Assembly: GCA_034675265.1 (NCBI GenBank)
Contig: JAUCDK010000002.1
Coordinates: forward strand, 30,009-94,008
From: UBA7396 sp034675265
GTDB taxonomy: Bacteria > Patescibacteriota > Gracilibacteria > BD1-5 > UBA6164
DNA: 64,000 nt
Direction of reading: 5' to 3'
The position numbers and the translations under genes are program-made. Below are positions 41,254 through 52,007 of this stretch, one piece after another (within the stretch, counting starts at the first letter, position 1; each line of letters opens with the position of its first letter). The notes beneath the pieces were generated by a model. That model was not told the DNA's origin, made no database searches, and saw only the letters and a program-made list of their open reading frames with translations.

Positions 41254-44085
41254 ATGTCTGAATTTTTAGAGGTATATGGAGCAAAAACTCATAATTTAAA
41301 AAATATAAATGTTAAAATTCCTAAAAATAAACTTACTGTTATTACAGGTCTTTCATGAAGTTGAAAATCATCACTTGCATTTAAGACTATTTATAATATT
41401 GGACAACAAAAATATTTAGAAAGTCTTTCGAGTTATGCTCGTATGTTTATATGATGAATGAGCGAAGAAGCTTTATATGAAGATATAAAATGACTTTCTC
41501 CAACTATTTCTATAGATCAAAAAACAACCAATAGAAATCCAAGATCTACTGTTGGGACAATTACAGAAATTTATGATTACTATAAACTTTTATATCTCAA
41601 TATAGGACAAAGAAAATGTATTGTTTGTTGAAATGAAATTAAAAAAGATACATTGTCTAGTATTATAGAAGAAATAAAAAACCATGAAATAGGTACAAAA
41701 TTTATGATAAAAGTACCTATTTTGAAGGATATTGAAGAACTTTCATTAGAGTTAATAAAAAAAGAAGTATTAAGACTTTGATTTATTCGTTATTCTATTG
41801 GAAAAGATGTTTATACTCTTAATGATACTCCAAAAGTAGAAACAACTCATAAAAATCAAATTTATATTATTCTTGATAGATTAGTCGTAAAAGATTATTC
41901 TTGAGATGATAATCTTGATTCAAAAAGGTTAAAAGACAGTTTAAGTCTCGCTTTTAAAATAGGAAATGGACTTTTAGATATTGATGTTATAACTGAGACT
42001 GAAATTGTTTCACAAAAATATTCAAATATTTTTGTTTGTTCTTCTTGTTGACATATTCCGAAACCATTAGATATTTCAAGTTTTTCTTTTAATTCTCCTT
42101 CTTGAAGTTGTCTTGATTGTCATGGATTATGAGAAAAACCAGTATTTTTAGAGGAAACTATTGTAAATTCTCGTCTTACTATTGCAGAATGAGCTATTTT
42201 ACCTTGGTTTTGAAGTGCATACTATTCAGAATTAGTAATTCAAGTTTGTAAAGCATATAAAATAGATGCAAATATTGCATATTGAAAACTAACAAAAAAA
42301 CAAAGAGAAATTATTTTATATTGAACATGAGAAGAAACTTATAAAATGTCTCCTGAGAATACATTTTCAGGAAAAGTCTACCATGCAAAATATAAATGAG
42401 TGATCAATATACTAACAGAAAAATATTTTTCTGGAGATATGGAAGATGAAAAACTCTCTCAATATATTACCAATATGACTTGTCCAACATGTGATGGAAA
42501 TAGGTTAAATTTAGAGAGTTTATCAGTATATTTTCAATGATTTAATATCTGACAACTATCAAATAAATCGGTAAAAAACGCTCTTGATTTTTTTAAAAAT
42601 ATTTCTTTGTCTAAAACAGATGAAAAAATAGCAAAAAATGTGATGAAAAATATTAGTGATAGATTAGAATTTTTAAGTTGAGTTTGACTTGATTATATGA
42701 CTATTTCTAGAAAATCCAATACTCTTTCAGGTTGAGAATCTCAAAGAATTCGTCTTGCAACACAAATTGGAACTAAATTAGAATGAATTATTTATGTTTT
42801 AGATGAGCCATCTATTTGACTTCATCCAAGAGATAATGATATGCTCATTGAAAATTTAAAAAAACTTAGAGATATTGGAAATACTTTGATTGTGGTTGAG
42901 CATGATGAAGATATTATGAAAAATGCAGATTATATTATAGACATTTGACCATGAGCTTGAATTCACTGATGAAATGTTGTTGCTGAGGGAACTTTAGAAG
43001 AATTGATTCAAAATAAAAATTCTATTACTTGACCATATTTATCAAAACATATTTCTATTGAGGTAGAAAGAAAAAAAAGACATGTTAAACATTTCCTTGA
43101 AATTATTTGAGCATCTCAAAATAACTTGAAAAATATTGATGTTCAAATTCCTTTAGAACATTTAACGGTAGTTACATGAGTTTCTTGAAGTTGAAAATCA
43201 TCATTAGTAAATCATATTTTAGCAAACTATCTTTCAAATGAACTCAATGGTGCTAAAAGAACTGTGTGAAACTTTAAAGAAATTCATTGACTTCAATATA
43301 TAGACAAAGCGATTGTAGTTGATCAATCACCTATTTGAAAAACTCCTCGTTCTAATCCAGCAACGTATACTGCTGTATTTACCACTATTCGTGAACTTTT
43401 TGCTTCGAGTGAGGAATCTTTAATTAGATGATATGGACCAGGAAGATTTAGTTTTAATACAAAAGATGGAAGATGTCCATATTGTGACTGAGATGGAGTG
43501 AAAAAAATAGAAATGCACTTTCTTCCACCAGTATATGTAAAATGTGAATATTGTGAATGAAAAAGATTTAATAAAGAAACTTTAGAGGTAACGTTTAAAG
43601 GAAAAAATATCGCAGATGTGCTTGATATGACGGTAGAAGAAGCATTGGAGTTTTTTAAAAATCAACCAAGAATTATAAAAGTTTTAGAAGTTCTTAATGA
43701 TGTTGGACTTTGATATATTAAACTTGGACAATCCTCAACTACACTTTCAGGTTGAGAATCTCAAAGAATTAAATTAGCGACTGAATTGTCTAAAAGATCA
43801 ACATCAAAAACATTCTATATTTTAGATGAACCAACGACAGGACTTCATTTTTCTGATACTCAAAAATTATTAAAAATACTTCATTCTTTAGTAGATAAAT
43901 GAAATACTGTTTTAGTTATTGAACATAATATGGATGTTATTTTAAATGCAGATCATATTATTGATATTTGACCAACTGGATGAGATGAATGAGGACAATT
44001 AGTAATTGCTTGAGATATTGATACCGTAAGAAAATGTAAAAAAAGTTTTACATGACAAGCTATAAAAAGATATTTAGAAAACTAA
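41254..44085 (+). CDS. uvrA: UvrABC excinuclease subunit A
   Basis: 943 aa, family length. Damage-sensing ABC ATPase of nucleotide excision repair. Two P-loops, GLSGSGKSS near residue 32 and GVSGSGKSS near residue 642; two ABC signatures LSGGESQRIRLA near 490 and LSGGESQRIKLA near 830; zinc-finger cysteines in CIVCGNEI, CSSCGHIP and CPYCDGDG. In the first P-loop both invariant glycines are TGA, one of the clearest proofs of UGA-glycine decoding in the window. Mfd and MutL are also encoded here. Confidence 0.97.
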
Positions 44086-44090
44086 AAAAT

Positions 44091-44116
44091 AAAAAACAAC
44101 TTACAAGTTGTTTTTT
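44091..44116 (+). terminator. Intrinsic terminator after uvrA
   Basis: AAAAAACAACT, loop TACA, AGTTGTTTTTT; 5 nt after the stop codon. Confidence 0.85.
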
Positions 44117-44165
44117 ATTTTTTATTGAATATACTATTTCCACACATTTATCTTAAATAATTAAT

Positions 44166-45050
44166 ATGGAAAATACACTTATAAAAGATAAGGATATTAC
44201 TCATTTATCTAATTTTAAAACTACAGCGAAAACGAAGTACTATTATGAAATAAATAATATTGATGATGTTTTTAAACTAAAAGATATTATCCAATTTTCA
44301 CAAGAACAAAAACTGAAACTTCTTTTTATATGAGGATGAACGAATCTTTTATTTGCCTTTGATGTGTTTGAATGAATTGTTATAAAAAATAATTTAAAAT
44401 GATTTTTTTATAATCCAATAAAAAAAATTTTAGAAGTATATTCATCAGAATCTATTTCTGAAATAGCAAAAAAACTAGAAAATGATTATGGACAAAATTT
44501 ATGGCATAGATTTATTTGACTTCCAGGAAGTCTTTGAGGAGCTGTTTTTTGAAATGCAGGATGTTTTTGACTTGAAACAGAAAGTAATTTTTTAGAAGCA
44601 GAAGTCTATAATCTTGAGACAGGAAATATAGAAAAAATGAATAAAAATACATCAGCATTTTGATACAGAAGCAGTATTTTTAAACAAACAGAAAAATATT
44701 TTATTATAAAAGTAAGATTTGATTTGTCTACTTTACAAGAAAAATATTCTACAGATGTTGATAATATTAAATTTAGAGAAGAAGTACAACCAAAATGAAA
44801 TAGTTGTGGAAGTTTTTTTAAAAATCATTCAAAAGAATATTCTGCAGGAAGACTTATTGAAGAATCAGGATTAAAAGGATATTCATATAATACTGCTTTT
44901 TTTTCAGAAAAACATGCAAATTTTTTAATGACAAATACAGATAATGGAAATTACCTAGACTTACTTTATCTTATAGATTTAGCAAAAAATAAAGTACAAG
45001 AAAAATTTTCAATAGAATTACAACCAGAAGTTCGTATTATTAAAAACTAA
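44166..45050 (+). CDS. murB: UDP-N-acetylenolpyruvoylglucosamine reductase
   Basis: 294 aa. FAD/NADPH enzyme that completes UDP-MurNAc synthesis. N-terminal FAD domain with LSNFKTTAKTKYY and LLFIGGGTNLLF near residues 52-65, FIGLPGSLGGAVFGNAGCFG near residues 118-137, the FGYRSSIFK segment, and the substrate-domain motif GNSCGSFFKNHS with the catalytic Ser near residue 220. Shows that this organism makes peptidoglycan precursors at least in part, as expected with the lipid-carrier transferase at 29208-30269. Confidence 0.94.
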
Positions 45051-45142
45051 ATTATTCATTATTTATAAGAAAAAGCAAGAGTATTGTATTTGAAAAAATG
45101 AGAAAAAAAATATTATTGTTCCTTACAAAATAAATCTTTTTT

Positions 45143-46114
45143 ATGTTGGAACAAAAATATAAAATCTACTCAAAAATCATAGAAAAACTTAAAAATGCAA
45201 AACATATTGCTCTTATAAGCCATAAAAATCCAGATATTGATACTTTATGATCATCAACTTGATTTTATCAAGCAATTCAAGATAATTTTTTATATAAGAA
45301 GGTTGATTTAATTTGTGTTGATATTATTCCTAAAAAATACAACTTTCTTGCACATACAGCAAAATTTAAACAAGATTTTCATCCTAAAAATTATGATCTT
45401 ATTATATTTTTTGATAGTTGAAGTAAAAGCCAAACCTGATTTGATATTATATATCCAGAATTATTTGATGGAAAAACATATAATACGATTTCTATAGATC
45501 ATCATATTACTAATGAGTTGTATGCAAGACAAAATATTTTAAATATTACCTATTCTGCAACTACTATGATAGTTTTTGAAATATTACTTTTAACAAATTT
45601 AGTAATATCAAAACAGACATCAACTCATTTACTTGCATGAATTTATACAGATACAGGAGGATTTAAACATTCAAATACTAATGAAGTTACCTATTTTATT
45701 GCTGGAAAATTACTTACATTTTGAGCAGATTATCAACTTATAATAGACAGATTTTTTAGAAAAAATAATTTGTCTACTATAAAACTTTGGTGAAAAATTA
45801 TATCAGATAGTTTTATTGATGAACAAAATGTATTGTATTCATATGTAAATAAATCAATGCTTGAAAGTTTTAATACAAATTATGAAGATATTTCTTGAGT
45901 GATAGATTATTTAAATATGGCAGAATGAATTAAATATTCAACATTACTTACTCAAAAATGAGAATATATAAAAGCATCTTTAAGAACTTTAAGAGATGAT
46001 ATTGACTTAACTCAAATAGCAAAAAAATTTGATGGATGATGACATAAAAAAGCTTCTTGATTTACTACAAGAGCTCAATTAGAAGAAATAAAAAGTTTTA
46101 ATTTAAAAATATAA
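45143..46114 (+). CDS. DHH-family phosphoesterase, NrnA-like nanoRNase/pAp phosphatase
   Basis: 323 aa. DHH/DHHA1 architecture: ALISHKNPDIDTLGSS at the N-terminus (motif I with Asp-x-Asp), FFDSG (motif II), ISIDHHITN near residue 118 (DHH motif III), GIYTDTGGF (motif IV) and the DHHA1 end GGGHKKASGF near residue 297. NrnA degrades short oligoribonucleotides and 3'-phosphoadenosine-5'-phosphate. With RNase Y in the window it could finish mRNA turnover. It is followed after 1 nt by the pseudouridine synthase gene. Confidence 0.9.
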
Positions 46115-46115
46115 T

Positions 46116-46823
46116 ATGGAAAAAATAAGAATACATAAATATCTATCACAAGCAGGAATTTGTTCTCGTAGAAAAGCAGAAGAATATATTTCTGAAGGTT
46201 TAATTTTTGTAAATGGACAAAAAGCTGAAATTGGACAAATGATAGATCCCACTATTGATGTGGTAAAAATGTGACAACAAGCTATAAAAGAACAAAACGA
46301 GCTTTTATATTATAAAGTGAACAAACCAAGATGAGTAGTAACTACTTGTGCTCAAAGTGATGAAAAAACGATTTTAGATGTCATTCCTCTTGATAAAAGA
46401 GTATTTCCTATTGGAAGACTCGATAAAGATACAACAGGACTTATTTTAATGACCAATGATTGAAGATTAGCAAATTTTTTAATGCATCCTCGTTATAATC
46501 ATGAAAAAGAATATATGGTAGAAACTTTTTGACCTATTTCAGATTCATCATTAGAAAAAATGAGAAATGGATTGTTCATCCTTTGAAGTTATACAAAAAA
46601 AGCAAAAGTAGAAAGACATGCATCAGGAAGATTTTCTATTGTGATATCAGAATGAAGAAATAGACAAATTAGAAGAATGGTTGAAAAAGTTTGATGAATT
46701 GTAAAAAAACTCAAAAGAATTCGTATAGAAAATATTTTGCTTTGAAATATGAAAGAATGAGAATATAAAGCTCTCACTAAGAAGGAAAAAGATGAATTAT
46801 TTAAAAAATTAGATATAAAATAA
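46116..46823 (+). CDS. RsuA/RluB-family pseudouridine synthase
   Basis: 235 aa. N-terminal S4 RNA-binding domain (IRIHKYLSQAGICSRRKAEE, LIFVNGQKA) and a catalytic domain with the Asp in VFPIGRLDKDTTGLIL near residue 108 and ISEGRNRQIRRM near residue 180. Family members isomerise a uridine in 16S (RsuA) or 23S rRNA (RluB); which of these cannot be told with certainty, but the length and S4 domain fit RluB/RsuA. Its stop codon lies in the terminator of the minus-strand RNA unit that follows. Confidence 0.9.
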
Positions 46824-46844
46824 ACTCCCTTTATCGGGGAGTTT
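46815..46844. terminator. Hairpin at the end of the small minus-strand unit
   Basis: AAACTCCC (46822-46829) and GGGAGTTT (46837-46844), 8-bp stem with a 7-nt loop. On the minus strand it is followed by a T-rich tail (TTTATTTTAT); on the plus strand it serves the pseudouridine synthase gene but lacks a T run. Confidence 0.6.
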
Positions 46845-46898
46845 AAATATTTTCGCACGAGCGGAACCTTTATCATTACTGGTAGACTTTCTGTTGTT

Positions 46899-46955
46899 CT
46901 ACCAGAGATAGGGGATCACCTCCTTTCAACGAGAGTTATTTGCAGAGTTTTTCAT
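46899..46955 (-). CDS. Possible 18-residue peptide inside the small RNA
   Basis: ATG at 46955, seven nt after AAGGAGG, the best ribosome-binding site in the window. It reads MKNSANNSRGKEVIPYLW and stops at TAG 46899-46901; codon 10 is UGA (Gly). The second Shine-Dalgarno sequence is encoded by codons 11-13 (Lys-Glu-Val), so a ribosome translating the peptide would cover it. Could be a real micropeptide or leader peptide; equally, the ATG may be incidental. Confidence 0.35.
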
Positions 46956-46988
46956 ACTCGCACCTCCTTGAATGAGAAAACAGTATTC

Positions 46989-47017
46989 ATATCATAGTAA
47001 AATAAAATAAATGTCAA
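46989..47017 (-). promoter_or_regulatory. Promoter of the small RNA unit
   Basis: Minus strand TTGACA (47017-47012) with -10 TGATAT after 17 nt (46994-46989) or TATGAT after 15 nt (46996-46991). Divergent from the exonuclease-helicase gene, whose TATAAT box is at 47040-47045. Confidence 0.6.
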
Positions 47018-47077
47018 GTTTACTTTTTGTTAATTTTTATATAATAGGTGAAAATATTATCCATTACACATAAAAAA

Positions 47078-49714
47078 ATGATCGTAGCATTAGATTTAGA
47101 AACCACTTGAGTTGATTCAAAAAACGATAAAATTTTAGAAGTTGCATTGGTGAAATTTGATGAAAATACTTTTGAAATTATAGACACTTTTTCTACGCTC
47201 ATAAACCCATGAATTCCTATTCCAGAAGTGATATCAAATATTACTAATATTTTTGATCAGGATGTAGTAAATGCACCTTTTTTTGATGATGAACAAAAAG
47301 ATAAAATAGAAAAATTTATTGAAGACTCTCCTATTTTATGACATAATACCAATTTTGATAGAGATTTTTTACTTAAAAATGGTATAGATATAGAAGAAAA
47401 TATAGTTTTAGATACATTTACTTTAGCAAATATCATATTTCCATATGAAAAATCTCTCAATCTTGGAAATCTTTGTCAAAGCTTTTGAATAGATTTAAAA
47501 GATGCACATAGAGCTTTGGATGATACGATTGGAACTATAAAATTATTTCAAAAAATAACACAAAGTTTTCAAGAACTCTCACAAGAAAAAAAAGATATTT
47601 TACAATATATTTTTTCTCATGCTATTTCCTCATGTTTTGCTTTTTATAAAGGATTATTTCAGATGAATAGCGAAACTATTTCTGAAGAACAATTTATAAA
47701 AATTATTCTTAAAACTATAGGAAAATATGAACCTGCAGAATTACCTGATGTATTTTTTAAAAATGATATTGATAATGATACAATAAAAGAAATTTTTTCA
47801 TCACTTCCGAAATCAGAACTCAGAGAAAATCAACTTCAAATGTCATATAAAATAAAAGAAGTATTATTTGAGAATAAAAAAGTAGCAATTGAAGCTCCAA
47901 CATGAGTCTGAAAAACTTTTGCATATTTAATTCCCTCTCTTTTAAAAGCTTTAAAAACTAAAGAACAAGTTATTATTTCTACCAATACAAAAGCTTTACA
48001 AGACCAAATTTTTTATAAAGATTTACAATTTTTAGAGGAACATTTTGGTCACAAATTTTTATACTCAAAATTAAAATGAAGAAAAAATTATTTTTCAGTT
48101 TCAAGATATTTTGAATTTTTATTTGCAAATAAAGTATTTGATACAGATGAAACTTCATTTTTATCAAAAATTTCTCTTTGGCTTTTTGATACAGAATTTT
48201 GAGAATTAGATGAATTAAATTTTTATCCGCAAGAAAATTATTTTGCAAGAAATATTAATTCAGATCATTTTTTGGTATTATTTGAAAGTAATGAATATAA
48301 ATCATATGAACATATTTTTAAAGCAAGAAGTTATGCGTCTATTGCAAATATAGTCATCATTAATCATTCTCTTTTGATTCAAGATGCAAATTCGACACAG
48401 CCAATTTTTGGACAAATTCAAAACTTAATTATAGACGAAGCACATAATCTTGAAGATACCCTTACTGACGCTATGATTAAAAATTTCTCTTTACAAAGCC
48501 TAAAAGAAAGTATTGATAAAACTCAAAATATTCTAAAAAAAGCAAATTTTCACATAGACAATCTCGACAAAAAATTTGAAAACTTATTTACACAAATAGC
48601 ATTTCTGTTTGATTTATTCTGAGATTATGCTCGTAAACAAAATACATTTTGAAATGAATCTTTTCAAGCACTTATTGAACCGAACTTTTTTTTAGAAAAT
48701 GAAAATATTTCAACATTACAACATTCTATAGAAATACAATATGTAGAAATATTTAATTACCTTCAAACTTCACCTGATAAAGTATTTCAATCACTCAAAA
48801 CAGAAATTTGAAATTTAGAAGAAATATTACAGATTATTAAAATATGTTCTACCAAAGAGTCAATAGATACATATATTCCAATGTATGCAATAAATAGAAA
48901 TTGAAATAATACACTATATTATACCGTGTTAAATCCAGGAAAATTTCTTCAAAGTATTTTATGGGATAAAATTGAAAATATAGCGATTACTTCAGCAACT
49001 TTGCAAATTAACAATACATTCGATTATATTAAAAAAACACTTTTATTAGAAGATTTTGATTTTTTTACTTTGGAAAGTGATTTTGATTATTCAAAACAGG
49101 CATTGTTATTTATTCCAAATGATTTGGGATCTATAAAATATAATAATCCAAAAATAAATGAGTTTGTATTAGAATTTTTAACGCTTGTAAAATGAAAAAC
49201 CTTAGTTTTACTTACTAGTTTTAATGCTATTCGTGATTTATATCTTACTCTCAATATTCCACTGAAAAAATTATGAACGTCAGTTTTAGCTCAATGAGTT
49301 GGTGGAAGTAAACATAAAATCGCGAATCATTTTAAAAAATATTCTGCTTCAAGCGTAATACTTGGAACTGATAGTTTTTGGGAGTGAGTTGATATTCCTT
49401 GAGATGATTTAAAATATTTATTTATACATAAATTTCCTTTTTTAGTTCCAAATGACCCTATTTTTAAAGCGAGGTGAAAATTATATAATGATGCTTTTAG
49501 AGAATATTCTATTCCAAAAGCAATTATAAAAACAAAACAATGATTTTGAAGACTTATTAGAACAAAAAAGGACACAGGAATCGTTATTTTACTTGATGAT
49601 AGATATTATTCTACAAATTGGTGAGCTATCATGAGAGCAAGCTTTCCTGATAATATAAAAATCAAAATTTGAAGTTCTCAAAATTTTTTAGATTTATTCA
49701 AAACTAAGTTTTAA
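47078..49714 (+). CDS. dinG: DEDD exonuclease-DinG helicase fusion protein
   Basis: 878 aa. N-terminal DnaQ-like 3'-5' exonuclease (residues 1-165: IVALDLETTGVDSKND, LGHNTNFDRDFLLKNG, HRALDDTIGT) followed by a superfamily 2 DinG/XPD-like helicase: Walker A IEAPTGVGKTFAY near residue 273, LIIDEAHNLED near 452, TSFNAIRDLY and the motif VI region TKQGFGRLIRTKKD near 825. The same fusion is known in Firmicutes DinG. The four cysteines of the XPD/E. coli DinG iron-sulfur cluster are not evident between motifs I and II, so this is probably the cluster-free type. Role in repair or in resolving unusual DNA/RNA structures is inferred from the family. Confidence 0.9.
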
Positions 49715-49732
49715 CTAAAACTTAGTTTTTTT
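49703..49732 (+). terminator. Intrinsic terminator after dinG
   Basis: ACTAAGTTTT, loop AACT, AAAACTTAGT, then T6; overlaps the stop codon. Confidence 0.85.
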
Positions 49733-49763
49733 AAAAGTCTAGGAGAAAATGTGTATGATTTTT

Positions 49764-49792
49764 TTGTAATTTATAAAAATATATGATATTAT
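49764..49792 (+). promoter_or_regulatory. Promoter of the type IV pilus operon
   Basis: TTGTAA (49764-49769), 17-nt spacer, extended -10 TGATATTAT (TATTAT at 49787-49792). Confidence 0.65.
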
Positions 49793-49820
49793 TATGTTGT
49801 TATATATTAATTTACCTACT

Positions 49821-50714
49821 ATGATTGATAACAAAGAAAAAAATATTTCATCATCTCAAGAAAATTATACTGAAAATATTTTCGAAGAATTATCTTGAGA
49901 ATTAGATTTCGGTAAAGATAAACCTGAATCATCACAGTCTCGCAAAAAATGACCAGAAGACTATATGAAAATTTGAATTACCACATTATCTATTTTTAAT
50001 GTGATTCTTGTAGTATTTTTTGCTCTTTCTTTTTTGTATGTACAAGTACAAAAAAATACTGATTATGCATGAAAGTCAATGCTAGATCCATTTTGTTTTC
50101 TTGTTTTATGAGATTTACAAGAAAAAAATACTTTCGATTCATGTTCTTCAATAGCATCACTTAATAATTCATACAGCTCAAAAATAGAAGAAATTAAAAC
50201 TCAATTAGCTACAAAAATGGAGTCAATATTTTTAGATTTATATACGATAGAAAATTTTTGATTTTCACAAGAAGTTTCATTTCTTATGGATAATAAAGTA
50301 AATAAAATGAAAATTATAGATATTCTTAATGATTTTGATAAATTAAAAAATGATTATGCAGCTGGAGATAAAAAACAAGTTGATTGTAATTCCATAAAAG
50401 TTACCAGTGATAATATAGTTTCAATGACTTGTGATGTATATTCTTCAAGTTGGGAAAGAGCAGATATTGGAAATGGATTATGAATTGTTGGAGATACATG
50501 AGATAGAAAAAATAGTTTAGTTGAAGGAACAAGTATATCAGCTGCAGCAAGTTTTTTAAACTTTATTGAAAAAAACTCAGCATATAACTTTCAATTAATA
50601 GAAAAACAAAAAATCTTTGATTCACAAGTAGTATGAGAATGACCATATGTAAGAAAAACAACAGTTGATTTAAAACTCAAATACAATAATTTAAAAAACA
50701 ATTTATCTTTATAA
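49821..50714 (+). CDS. Type IV pilus operon membrane protein, PilN-like position
   Basis: 297 aa. An acidic cytoplasmic N-terminus (residues 1-50), one membrane helix (about 52-76, IGITTLSIFNVILVVFFALS) and an extracytoplasmic domain with three or four Cys (FCFLVLGD, DSCSSIAS, VDCNSIKV, MTCDVYSS) that could pair as disulfides. The bitopic topology and place directly upstream of a PilO-like gene, pilB and pilC suggest an alignment-complex component; sequence similarity to PilN is not clear to me. Operon spacing is 9 nt to the next gene. Confidence 0.65.
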
Positions 50715-50723
50715 TCTATAAAT

Positions 50724-51992
50724 ATGGAAAACATAAAATTAGAAAAAGAACTTTCTATACTAAAAAATAAACTTATTATTTCTATATTCATTACTATAGT
50801 TTTATGTATTGTACTATGAGTGTATACATATCCAGAATTAAAATCAGTTTCTAATATAAAAAATGAACTATTAGGAAAAATTTCAGAATATGATACATAT
50901 GCTCAAAAATGAATTACAGATGTTACAACCTTTGATAATTTAGTAAAAGATCCAGCATTAAAAAAACTTCTTGTCTCAGAAGAATGAAAAACATTTTTTA
51001 CAAGTCAATTTAATAATGATACATCTTCTTCGTATGATGCATTTTTAACAGAAAAACAAAAATATATCGATGATGTAAAAAAGTCATGAGTAGTTGATGA
51101 AAGAAATAATCAAATATCAAAAGTGCTTCCTTCTTATACAGAATGATATGAAGTTGAAGGAAATATGACAGATTTAGCATTTGTTAACTATGTAGAATCA
51201 CTTTTAAGAACATTTCAATTAAGAACTACTTCACAAATCTGAATAGAAAATTTAGTTCCAGTTGATCAAACTGAAACAAATGTAAGTACGCAAATATTCT
51301 ACATTCCTTTAAAATTAGATTTAGTTGGAAGAAAAGCAGATATTGTAGAATTCTTATACTTTTTACAAAATGTATGATTAGTATGAAGTATTGATGAAAA
51401 AAATAATAATTCACTAGTATTTTATAAAGATAACTTAGTAAATAGAACCATTGCAGGACAAAGAAGAACAATTAATTATAACATATATGAAAATAAATTA
51501 GTAGATATAGAGTCAGTAGAATTTAATTCATATGTTGATAATTCAGCAAGTCCAAGACCATCTTCTCAACTTTCACCAGAGTGATTCCTTACATTTGTAA
51601 AAAATGGAAGTGAAAAAAATGATGAATATTCTGTAATAGTTGATTTAAAATTTTATGTTAAAGGGCTTCCTACATATAAAATTGAAGTATTCGTTGAAAG
51701 TGTTATAAAAAAATATAGAGAAATGACAGCACAAGTAGAAACTATATTATGACAAGCAAAAAATAGAAAAACAATGCTATTAAATGGAAATATTGTAGAA
51801 ATTATTCCAACATTAAAAAGTATTGAAACATATCTAACACAACTTCAACCAAAAGTAAATAAACTTCAAGATGGAATAAATAAAAAAGTGAATTTAAACA
51901 CTGTTTATAAAGAAGCATCAGAATTGAATTATGAATTATGAAATTTAGACCAATATATTCATTCAATTCAACTTGAAGATAATAAAAAATAA
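50724..51992 (+). CDS. PilO-like type IV pilus assembly protein
   Basis: 422 aa. Short cytoplasmic N-terminus, one membrane helix (residues about 17-37, IISIFITIVLCIVLGVYTY), then coiled coil and alpha/beta extracytoplasmic regions: residues about 165-225 (FVNYVESLLRTFQLRTTSQ, IPLKLDLVGRKADIVEFL) have the ferredoxin-like pattern of PilO/GspM, which helps to align the inner-membrane platform with the pilus. The C-terminal coiled coil (about 340-410) is an extension. About twice the length of PilO from Proteobacteria. Confidence 0.65.
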
Positions 51993-52007
51993 AATTAATT
52001 TTTACCT

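Larger units (their letters stand above)
46815..46983 (-). ncRNA. Putative small RNA with two perfect Shine-Dalgarno sequences
   Basis: About 165 nt, minus strand, between a promoter (46989-47017) and a terminator hairpin. It contains AAGGAGGTG (46969-46961) and AAGGAGGTGATCC (46925-46913), the latter an exact 13-nt complement of the usual bacterial 16S rRNA 3' end. The two lie in near-repeats (CATTCAAGGAGGTG and CGTTGAAAGGAGGTG) 44 nt apart. Downstream is an 8-bp hairpin, CTGGTAGA / TCTACCAG, then a GC-richer stretch and the terminator. Protein genes around it have no Shine-Dalgarno sequences, so ribosome binding is likely the function of this RNA: a sponge or sensor of free 30S subunits, or a leader with a tiny peptide (next entry). 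No known RNA family (tmRNA, 6S, SRP, RNase P) fits what I see. Confidence 0.6.

Noticed and set aside
46899..46925. A fragment of a 16S rRNA gene, because GGATCACCTCCTT matches the 16S 3' end
   Set aside because: The match is limited to 13 nt on the plus strand; flanking sequence is unrelated to 16S helix 45. On the minus strand it is a Shine-Dalgarno sequence after a promoter.
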